Positions 6,430-12,073 of a stretch of 12,073 nucleotides of DNA are shown in pieces. Position numbers and translations under genes: made by a program. Source of the DNA: an uncultured Clostridia bacterium (lineage in GTDB: Bacteria; Bacillota; Clostridia; Oscillospirales; Oscillospiraceae); contig CAMHER010000045.1 of NCBI GenBank assembly GCA_946184215.1, positions 1 through 12,073 on the forward strand, in the 5' to 3' direction. The notes beneath the pieces are model-generated. The model worked only from the letters and a program-made list of their open reading frames with translations. It made no database searches and was not told the DNA's origin. Position 1 is the stretch's first letter. Each line of letters opens with the position of its first letter.

Positions 6430-7764
6430 TTGAGCCTGAGAAGAAAGATCTCTACCCTGAAATTACCCCATTACAAAGGCACGGCCGGCATGGCGGCCGT
6501 GCGCATGGCAGTGCCCAAGGAGGTGCTGCTGCCGATGAACATGCACTCCGGCCAGGCGGCCGAGCCGATCGTACAGGTCGGGGAGCATGTCACGGTCGGC
6601 CAGCTGATCGCGCGTGAGGAGGGCCGCAACAGCGCGCCGGTGCACGCCTCGGTCTCCGGCACGGTCAAGGCCATCGAGCCCTACGCCGCCGGCGGGCGCA
6701 AGACCACGGCCATCCGCATCGAGAGCGATGGCAAGATGGAAAAATGCCCCGATCTGAAGATCCCGCAGCCGACCAACCTCGACGAGTTCCTCCAGTGCGT
6801 GCGCGAAAGCGGCGTGGTGGGACTCGGCGGCGCGGCCTTCCCCGTGTGGGCCAAGCTCGCCGCCGCGCAGAAGAGCCATATCCACACCGTTCTCATTAAC
6901 GGCGCGGAGTGCGAGCCCTTCATCACCAGCGACCACCGCGTCATGCTCGAATGCGGCGATCTGATCGAAAAGGGGATCGCCCTGCTCAAGCAGTTCCTGC
7001 AGTCCGAGGAGTATATCATCGGCATCGAAAAGAACAAGCCCGACGCCATCGAGCAGCTGACCGCGCGCTTCCAAAACGACCCCGCGGTCAAGGTCATGCC
7101 GCTTGACAGCGTCTATCCCCAGGGCGCCAAGCAGGTGCTGCTCTACAACGCCACCGGCAAGGTGGTCGGCCCGGGACAGCGTCTGGCAAGCCTGGGCGTT
7201 ATCATCATCAACGTCACCTCCCTCGTGAAGACTGCGGAATACTTCACGACCGGCATGCCGCTCGTCGAGCGCATTGTCACGGTCGAGGGCTCCGCCGTCA
7301 AGGAGCCGAAAAACCTGATCGTGCCGATCGGCTGCTCGATCCGCGATCTCGTCGAGGCTTGCGGCGGGCTGAAGGAAGAGCCCGGCAAGATCCTCTATGG
7401 CGGCGCCATGATGGGCAAGACCGTCGACACGCTCGACGCCTCCGTGCTCAAGGCGACAAACGCGGTCGTGATCATGAACCGCAAGGACGCCGAAAAGGTC
7501 AAGCCCTCGGCCTGCATCCACTGCGGCCGCTGCGTGGCCGTCTGCCCCCTGGGGCTCAACCCCACGGCCTTCGCCCGCGCGATGGAGATGGAAAACGAGG
7601 ACGAGCGCGCGGCCCTGCTGCAAAAGGAGCAGGTGTCGCTGTGCATGGAGTGCGGCTGCTGCAGCTATGTCTGTCCGGCCCACCGTCCCCTGGCTGAAAA
7701 CAACAGCGCCGCCCGCCGCTTTATCCGCGGATGGGAGAGCGCGAAGAAGGAAGGAGGGAAGTAA
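6430..7764 (+). CDS. rnfC: Rnf complex subunit C (NADH-binding, 2x[4Fe-4S])
   Basis: 444 residues from a TTG start, supported by AGGAGG at 6417-6422 with 7-nt spacing. RnfC is the peripheral cytoplasmic subunit that exchanges electrons with NAD(H) via FMN and passes them through two [4Fe-4S] clusters. Visible parts: an N-terminal RnfC/barrel-sandwich region (residues 1-110), the NADH/FMN-binding core with GVVGLGGAAFP and INGAECEPFITSDHR, an SLBB-like segment near residue 300, then two ferredoxin-type motifs: Cys362, 365, 368, 372 (CIHCGRCVAVCP) and Cys405, 408, 411, 415 (CMECGCCSYVCP). Length and motifs are normal for clostridial RnfC. The gene begins the classical C-D-G-E-A order. All electron-carrying residues are intact, in contrast to RnfA and RnfE further on. 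Confidence 0.96.
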   Translation: MSLRRKISTLKLPHYKGTAGMAAVRMAVPKEVLLPMNMHSGQAAEPIVQVGEHVTVGQLIAREEGRNSAPVHASVSGTVKAIEPYAAGGRKTTAIRIESDGKMEKCPDLKIPQPTNLDEFLQCVRESGVVGLGGAAFPVWAKLAAAQKSHIHTVLINGAECEPFITSDHRVMLECGDLIEKGIALLKQFLQSEEYIIGIEKNKPDAIEQLTARFQNDPAVKVMPLDSVYPQGAKQVLLYNATGKVVGPGQRLASLGVIIINVTSLVKTAEYFTTGMPLVERIVTVEGSAVKEPKNLIVPIGCSIRDLVEACGGLKEEPGKILYGGAMMGKTVDTLDASVLKATNAVVIMNRKDAEKVKPSACIHCGRCVAVCPLGLNPTAFARAMEMENEDERAALLQKEQVSLCMECGCCSYVCPAHRPLAENNSAARRFIRGWESAKKEGGK

Positions 7765-7767
7765 GAG

Positions 7768-8694
7768 ATGGGCAAACCCATCATGTCTGCCGGCCCGCAT
7801 ATCCACAGCGCCGATTCCTCGCGCCGCATCATGCTTGATGTGATCCTCGCGCTGCTTCCCGCCTCTGTTGCGGCCGTCGTCCTCTTCGGCGTTCAGGCGC
7901 TCTGGATTATTCTCACCTGCGTCATCAGCGCGGTCGTGTCCGAATTTCTGTTCAACCTTGTCACCAGGCGCGAGCAGAGCGTCGGCGACCTCTCCGCCGT
8001 TGTGACCGGATTGCTGCTGGCGCTCAACCTGTCCACCAATGTGCCGCTGTGGCAGTGCGCGCTCGGCTCGATCTTCGCGATCGTGCTGGTCAAGTGCGCC
8101 TTCGGCGGCATGGGACATAACTTTGCCAACCCCGCCATCACAGCCCGCGTGTTTATGCTGATGGCCTTTACATCCACCGTGGCCGGCGGCGCCGCGCCGC
8201 GCTTTGTCGACGCGGTCTCCTCCGCCACGCCGCTGAACCTCATCGGCATCGAGGGAGCGGCTCTGCCGACCCTCGGACAGATGTTCCTGGGCCTGCGCGG
8301 CGGCGCCATCGGCGAGGGCTGCATCGCGGCGCTGCTTGTCGGCTTCGCGTATCTGCTCGTACGCCGCGTCATCCATTGGCAAACGCCGGTGATCTTTATT
8401 GCCACCGTCTTCCTCTGCTATCTCATTGCGAGCGGCGATTTTACCGTCGCGCTCTATGAGGTGATGGCGGGCGGTCTGGTGCTCGGCGCGGTCTTCATGG
8501 CCACAGACTACACCACCACGCCCATCACGGCGGAGGGCCGCTGGCTCTTCGCGCTGGGCTGCGGCCTTATCACCTTTGTGATTCGCCGCTTCTGCGCCTA
8601 TCCCGAGGGCGTGTCCTACTCCATCCTGTGCATGAACATCCTCTCCCCCTGGCTGGAGAAGTGGACGCGCAGAAAGCCGCTGGGAGGTGTCTGA
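7768..8694 (+). CDS. rnfD: Rnf complex subunit D (membrane flavoprotein)
   Basis: 308 residues, polytopic membrane protein of the NqrB/RnfD family. ATG 7768 lies 10 nt after AGGAGG (7752-7757). The conserved GHNFANPAITARVFML segment and the C-terminal MATDYTTTPIT and CAYPEGVSYSILCMN motifs identify it. The covalent FMN site reads DAVSSATPL, with Thr154 as predicted attachment residue; the usual form is SGAT, here SSAT with Ser152 in the Gly position. The N-terminus (SAGPHIHSADSSRRIMLDV) is typical. RnfD carries electrons within the membrane between RnfC and RnfG, coupled to Na+ or H+ movement. It is one base from the next start (TGATATG), so translation is probably coupled. Confidence 0.95.
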   Translation: MGKPIMSAGPHIHSADSSRRIMLDVILALLPASVAAVVLFGVQALWIILTCVISAVVSEFLFNLVTRREQSVGDLSAVVTGLLLALNLSTNVPLWQCALGSIFAIVLVKCAFGGMGHNFANPAITARVFMLMAFTSTVAGGAAPRFVDAVSSATPLNLIGIEGAALPTLGQMFLGLRGGAIGEGCIAALLVGFAYLLVRRVIHWQTPVIFIATVFLCYLIASGDFTVALYEVMAGGLVLGAVFMATDYTTTPITAEGRWLFALGCGLITFVIRRFCAYPEGVSYSILCMNILSPWLEKWTRRKPLGGV

Positions 8695-8695
8695 T

Positions 8696-9976
8696 ATGAA
8701 AAAAGGAATTTTCACTTCCGTTCTCTGCCTGGTCCTCCTGCTGGCTGTGCTGGCCGCGGGCGTATACGGCGTAAACGGCTTTACCGCTCCCATCGTGGCG
8801 GAAAACGAGCGCCTTGCAGCCGAAGCGGCGGCAGAGGCGGAAAAGGCTCTGCTCGGCGACAGCGAGCTGCTCTATGACCGCGCGGACGAGGCGGCCTCCA
8901 CCCTCGCGGTGACGGCCGACACCGTCCAGAGCGTCTACCGTGACGCGACCAAGGAGACCTATCTCCTGCGTCTCGAGACCTCCGAGGGCTACTCCAAGCA
9001 GCCGATCAAGCTCCTGCTCACGATCGATTTCGAGGGCAAGGTCGTCGATCTCTCCATCGAGGAGAACCCGGACGACAAGGAGCTCGGCGAGGAATTCCCC
9101 CAGAGCTTCGCCGGACAGGACTCCACCCTTGCGGGCGTGGAGCTCGTCGCGGGCGTGACCTTCTCGTCCTCCGCGATCCGGAGCGCGGTCAACGACGGCT
9201 TCAACACGCTCATTGACAACGGTCTCTTCGCCGCGGCGGAGAAGGACGATTCCCAGCTTTTGAATGAACTGATCCCGCTGGTCTATCCGGGCCTGGTCAA
9301 CAAGGCCGGCGTGCCCCAGGCGGAAGAGCTTCCCGGTGAGGGCGAAGTCCTCACCGGCCTCAAGGCCTTAAACGGCAGCGGCTTTGCCTGGTTCGTCGGC
9401 GGGGAAGAAAACCGCCTCGCCGTGAGCACCGCGCTCGGCGGCGTGAGCGTTTACAACACCGCGGGCGAGGATGTGACCGTCGCGACCGAGAGCGCTCTCA
9501 TCGAGCAGATCGCGGCGCTCAGCGCGGCAAACGCCGAGGACTTTTCCGCCAAGGATGCGAAGAACTTCGGCCGCATGCTGCCCGAAGGGACTGAGCTGAC
9601 CGCCGTCGAGATCCCCGGCTTTGCCGGCTGTGTCACCGGCGCCTACACCGCCGAGACCGCCGAGGGCACGCGCTATGCCTTTGCCGCGCATCCCTATGGC
9701 TACGCCAACGAGCCTATGGAATTCTACTTTGTCCTTGACGAGAGCGGCGCAATCACGGCTTTCCGTGTCAGCGAGCTGATCCTCCACTCCGACTATTTCT
9801 CCGCCTACGAGCTTGACGAGCCCAGCTACAAAGAGGGCTTCCTCGGCCTGACGGGTGAGAGCTACACCGGCGAGCAGGCGCTGATCACCGGCGCGACGAT
9901 GAGCTCCGACGCGGCGGATACCGCCACAAGAGACGTATTCGAGGCCTTCGGGCTTCTGATGGAAAGCAGGGGGTGA
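8696..9976 (+). CDS. rnfG: RnfG-like protein with two FMN-binding domains
   Basis: 426 residues, roughly twice the usual RnfG length (about 180-210). ATG 8696 is preferred over GTG 8687 because GGGAGG (8682-8687) is 8 nt upstream. One N-terminal membrane anchor (residues 4-28) precedes two extracytosolic FMN_bind-like domains. Domain 1 (about 75-175) has GYSKQPIKLLLTIDFEGKV and a degenerate site VELVAGVTFSSSAI with Thr155 kept. Domain 2 (about 225-420) has EFYFVLDESGAITAFRVSEL and ITGATMSS with Thr401 as predicted FMN attachment. The position between rnfD and rnfE is canonical. RnfG passes electrons between the RnfA/E core and RnfD in standard complexes. A second domain could extend the outer flavin chain. 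The alternative is that domain 1 is structural only. Confidence 0.9.
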   Translation: MKKGIFTSVLCLVLLLAVLAAGVYGVNGFTAPIVAENERLAAEAAAEAEKALLGDSELLYDRADEAASTLAVTADTVQSVYRDATKETYLLRLETSEGYSKQPIKLLLTIDFEGKVVDLSIEENPDDKELGEEFPQSFAGQDSTLAGVELVAGVTFSSSAIRSAVNDGFNTLIDNGLFAAAEKDDSQLLNELIPLVYPGLVNKAGVPQAEELPGEGEVLTGLKALNGSGFAWFVGGEENRLAVSTALGGVSVYNTAGEDVTVATESALIEQIAALSAANAEDFSAKDAKNFGRMLPEGTELTAVEIPGFAGCVTGAYTAETAEGTRYAFAAHPYGYANEPMEFYFVLDESGAITAFRVSELILHSDYFSAYELDEPSYKEGFLGLTGESYTGEQALITGATMSSDAADTATRDVFEAFGLLMESRG

Positions 9977-9980
9977 GCAC

Positions 9981-10610
9981 ATGAAAAAGAAACTGCTGTT
10001 TTGCAATCCTGTGACGCTTCTGTTCCTGGGCGCCGCTCCCGCGCTCTCGGCCAGCACGGATGTGCGCGCCGCGCTCGGCATGAGCGCCGCCGTCCTTTGC
10101 TTGCTGCTGTGCTCCGCGCTGGTGCTGGGGCTGCTGAGAAAGCTGATCCCGGCGGAGGCCAAATTCGGCGCGGCGCTGCTTGTCGTGGCGGGCTTTGCCT
10201 CCATGGCGCAGCTCCTGCTGCAGGCCTTCCTGCCCTCCGCCTGGGCGATGCTCGGCTTTTACGCCGCAATCCTGGGTGTGGATCTGATGCTCTTCGGCAA
10301 TGCGGAAAACGCGCTGGACGAAGGACTTGGCAAGGGAATTATAAGCGCGCTTGTCAGCGGGCTGTGCTTTGCCGTGTTCGTGCTGATTCTTGCCGCGATC
10401 CGCGAGCTGTTTGGCGCGGCGAGCTTTGCCGGAAATCCCGTCGAAGCGCTCAAGGACTATAAGATCGGCACACTGACGCAGGCCTCCGGCGGCCTTTGCG
10501 TGTTTGCGATCCTGCTGGCTGTGGTCAACCGCATCTTCCCATCCGCAGACGGCATGGGAGCACTGACGCGCGCCGCGATTGGCTTTGACAGTGAAGAGAA
10601 GGAGGCGTAA
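9981..10610 (+). CDS. rnfE: RnfE-like membrane subunit lacking the cluster cysteines
   Basis: 209 residues, about six membrane helices. A GGGGG run at 9969-9973 overlapping the end of rnfG precedes ATG 9981 by 7 nt. Family anchors remain: NPVTLLFLG near the N-terminus, ALGMSAAVL, and the FGNAENA motif equivalent to the usual LGRAEAFA. In canonical RnfE/NqrD the first helix carries LGLCP and the later one NC before the GRAE motif; those cysteines bind one half of a [2Fe-2S] cluster shared with RnfA. Here the first reads LGAAP (Ala19) and the second VDLM before FGNAE (Leu102). The only other candidate, Cys8, lies before NPV and is not in the ligand position. Family by fold and gene order is secure; redox competence is doubtful. 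Confidence 0.88.
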   Translation: MKKKLLFCNPVTLLFLGAAPALSASTDVRAALGMSAAVLCLLLCSALVLGLLRKLIPAEAKFGAALLVVAGFASMAQLLLQAFLPSAWAMLGFYAAILGVDLMLFGNAENALDEGLGKGIISALVSGLCFAVFVLILAAIRELFGAASFAGNPVEALKDYKIGTLTQASGGLCVFAILLAVVNRIFPSADGMGALTRAAIGFDSEEKEA

Positions 10611-10613
10611 AGC

Positions 10614-11147
10614 ATGAAAGAAATGATCCTGCTGGTTCTCGGCTTCGTGCTGGTCAACAACTATGCGCTGACCGCCTTCTACGGCCTTACCCCGCTGCTG
10701 GGCTTCTCCCGGCGCGGCGAAAAGATCCTGGCCCTCGGCCTCGGCGTGACGGCGGTAACAGTTGTCGCGGCGCTGCTGCTGTGGCTGCTGCGCGGCGTGA
10801 TCCCCGGCTACCTTCATATTCTTGCGGGCGTGGCGATCGTGCTTGTGCTCGTGTATCTGCTTGAGCTCGCCTGCGGCAAAAAACTCGGCGTCTGGTTCCC
10901 GGCGATCGCGCTCAACAGCGCGGTGCTGGCCCTGGCACTGAACGTGATAGAGGCGGAGAGCGTTCTTACCGTTTTGCTCAGCGCGCTGGGCGTGGGTCTC
11001 GGCTTCCTGTTCGGCCTCTTCCTGATGAGCGGCGTGCAGAAGCGCATCGAGAGCGAGCATCTGCCCAAGGCCTTCCGCGGCTTCCCGATCCAGCTTCTGG
11101 CCGCTGCCATCATCGCCCTTGCGCTGACGGCGTTCAACTTCCAATGA
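10614..11147 (+). CDS. rnfA: RnfA-like membrane subunit lacking the cluster cysteines
   Basis: 177 residues, about six membrane helices; ATG 10614 follows AAGGAGG (10599-10605) by 8 nt. The RnfA signature is present as VNNYALTAFYGLTPLLGFSRRGE, LGVWFPAIALNSAVLALAL and LPKAFRGFPIQLLAAAIIAL. Canonical RnfA has GxCPFLG and TNCAVLG at the first two of these, with Cys ligating the intramembrane [2Fe-2S] cluster. Here they are Thr26 and Ser102. The sole cysteine, Cys87, is outside both ligand motifs. RnfA pairs with RnfE as an inverted-topology couple that forms the ion/electron core. The next gene starts within its stop codon (ATGA), so the downstream pair is translated with it. Confidence 0.9.
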   Translation: MKEMILLVLGFVLVNNYALTAFYGLTPLLGFSRRGEKILALGLGVTAVTVVAALLLWLLRGVIPGYLHILAGVAIVLVLVYLLELACGKKLGVWFPAIALNSAVLALALNVIEAESVLTVLLSALGVGLGFLFGLFLMSGVQKRIESEHLPKAFRGFPIQLLAAAIIALALTAFNFQ

Positions 11148-11524
11148 AGAATCCCTCCGGGAACCGTAAGCTGCGTGCGGACGTGATCGTCATCGTCTCG
11201 CTGCTGCTCCTGGCCCTTGCCCTCTACCTGGCGCTCAATTCTTCGCGCCGGGAGGGGGGCGTGGCCGTGGTGCGCGTCAACGGCGTGGAGACCGAGCGGT
11301 ATTCTCTGCTGCAAAACGGCAGCTTTCCGCTCAACGGCGGCACGAACATTCTTGTCATCGAGGACGGGTACGCCTGGATGAGCGAGGCAAACTGCCCCGA
11401 CCACATCTGCGTGCGCCAGGGGAAGATCCACTATACCGGCCAGGTCATCACCTGCCTGCCGAACCGGCTCACGGTCACGATCGAGGGCGGCGAGGACGGC
11501 GGCGTCGATCTGATCGTCGGCTGA
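11144..11524 (+). CDS. NusG domain II-containing membrane-anchored protein
   Basis: 126 residues with ATGA overlap to rnfA. After a basic N-terminus comes one membrane helix (about residues 12-31), followed by a small extracytosolic beta domain of the NusG_II type (PF07009 by recognition). Its hallmark is CPDHIC (Cys84, Cys89) and later ITCLPNRLTV (Cys104), three cysteines that could form a disulfide or bind a ligand. It is unrelated in role to transcription factor NusG. As I recall, the Listeria extracellular-electron-transfer protein EetA is of this type and is encoded next to a protein like the following gene. Co-location with apbE and rnf genes supports a redox role at the membrane outer face; the mechanism is unknown. 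Confidence 0.82.
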   Translation: MKNPSGNRKLRADVIVIVSLLLLALALYLALNSSRREGGVAVVRVNGVETERYSLLQNGSFPLNGGTNILVIEDGYAWMSEANCPDHICVRQGKIHYTGQVITCLPNRLTVTIEGGEDGGVDLIVG

Positions 11525-11536
11525 GAGGGGAGAGCC

Positions 11537-12016
11537 ATGAAAACCAGAAAAATCACGGTTCTCGCCATGGCCATCGCCCTTGCGATGATCCTCTCCTATG
11601 TCGAAAGCCTGATCCCGTCTCCCGGCATCCCGGGCGTAAAAATGGGGCTTGCCAACATCGTCGTGGTGTTCTGCCTCTACCGCCTCGGCTGGAAGGAGGC
11701 GGCGGGCGTGTCGCTGCTGCGCGTATTTCTCGTCTCGCTGCTCTTCGGCCATGCTGCCAGTCTGATGTACAGCGCCGCCGGCGCCGTGCTCAGCTTACTT
11801 GGCATGATCGGCCTGAAGGCGACGGACAGGCTCGGCTGCGTCGCGGTCAGCGTGATCGGCGGCGTCCTCCACAATGTCGGCCAGATCCTCATCGCCTGGG
11901 CGCTGATGGGGCCGAACGTGGTCTACTACCTGCCGGTGCTGATCGTCAGCGGTACGGTGACGGGCGTGCTCATCGGCGTCCTCGCGGGGCTAATCGTCAA
12001 GCGCATCAAAATCTGA
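11537..12016 (+). CDS. Gx transporter family protein (annotated elsewhere as heptaprenyl diphosphate synthase component I)
   Basis: 159 residues, about five hydrophobic segments. ATG 11537 follows AGGGGAG (11526-11532) closely. The conserved N-terminal block SLIPSPGIPGVKMGLANIV and the later GGVLHNVGQILIAW and YYLPVLIVSGTVTGVLIG identify the family (PF07456). Databases often call it heptaprenyl diphosphate synthase component I, but the sequence looks like a small membrane transporter related to ECF S-components, with no DDxxD prenyltransferase motif. With the preceding NusG-II protein it resembles the EetA-EetB pair of flavin-based extracellular electron transfer (by recollection). It may handle a flavin or quinone-type cofactor or form part of the electron path. 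It is the last gene before the operon terminator. Confidence 0.82.
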   Translation: MKTRKITVLAMAIALAMILSYVESLIPSPGIPGVKMGLANIVVVFCLYRLGWKEAAGVSLLRVFLVSLLFGHAASLMYSAAGAVLSLLGMIGLKATDRLGCVAVSVIGGVLHNVGQILIAWALMGPNVVYYLPVLIVSGTVTGVLIGVLAGLIVKRIKI

Positions 12017-12028
12017 TCAACAAAACAA

Positions 12029-12070
12029 AAAAGCTGTGAAAAGCCTTGCTTTTCGCAGCTTTTGTTTTTT
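12029..12070 (+). terminator. Strong intrinsic terminator of the rnf operon
   Basis: A 16-bp stem (12029-12044 with 12048-12063, one G-T pair) has a CTT loop and is followed by GTTTTTTT. An A-run precedes it, so it may be bidirectional. It ends the operon without an rnfB gene. Confidence 0.92.
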
Positions 12071-12073
12071 TCA

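Noticed and set aside
6479..6502. 9-bp inverted repeat early in rnfC
   Set aside because: The arms are made of GGCCG-type sequence, expected by chance in GC-rich coding DNA; no sign of function.
6463..8793. 776-codon open frame on the minus strand
   Set aside because: It lies opposite rnfC and rnfD, which have full conserved motifs; the product is low-complexity (D/H/R/G/A-rich) shadow translation.
9885..11144. 419-codon open frame on the minus strand
   Set aside because: Shadow of rnfE and rnfA; glutamine/histidine/arginine-rich with no domain or ribosome site.

Overview
The window reads as a GC-rich Clostridia chromosome, most likely an Oscillospiraceae-like gut anaerobe. The grounds are strong AGGAGG ribosome sites, GTG and TTG starts, lipobox lipoproteins, a clostridial-type Rnf gene order and intrinsic terminators with A-tract/T-tract flanks. 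This taxonomic placement is inference. Every gene I can support lies on the + strand; the long minus-strand reading frames are shadows of GC-rich coding.

Layout. (1) Positions 2-394 hold the C-terminal end of a serine recombinase, closed by a strong terminator (394-428). This suggests the right end of an integrated element just before ordinary chromosome. (2) Positions 551-2517 hold a gene pair: an esterase-family alpha/beta hydrolase broken by a -1 frameshift near 980, and an ATP-grasp ligase, followed by a terminator (2531-2568). (3) Positions 2585-3981 hold a secreted metallophosphoesterase lipoprotein. A promoter precedes it, and its -10 region lies inside a perfect 22-bp palindrome that looks like a repressor operator. 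(4) From a good promoter at 4070-4098 to a strong terminator at 12029-12070 runs one apparent nine-gene operon: duplicated-domain lipoprotein, apbE (FAD:protein FMN transferase), rnfC, rnfD, rnfG, rnfE, rnfA, a NusG-domain-II protein and a Gx-transporter-family protein.

How the operon would work (inference). RnfC takes electrons from NADH through FMN and two [4Fe-4S] clusters. RnfD and RnfG carry covalent FMN attached by the co-encoded ApbE. The NusG-II/Gx pair and the lipoprotein may extend electron transfer or flavin handling on the outer face. Three departures from a textbook Rnf are visible. There is no rnfB before the terminator. RnfG carries two FMN-binding-like domains instead of one. 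RnfA and RnfE both lack the cysteines that, in canonical Rnf/Nqr, hold the intramembrane [2Fe-2S] cluster: Thr26 and Ser102 in RnfA, Ala19 and Leu102 in RnfE. Together these suggest a divergent Rnf-like complex that does not use the usual ferredoxin-RnfB-[2Fe-2S] route. This is the most interesting feature of the window.
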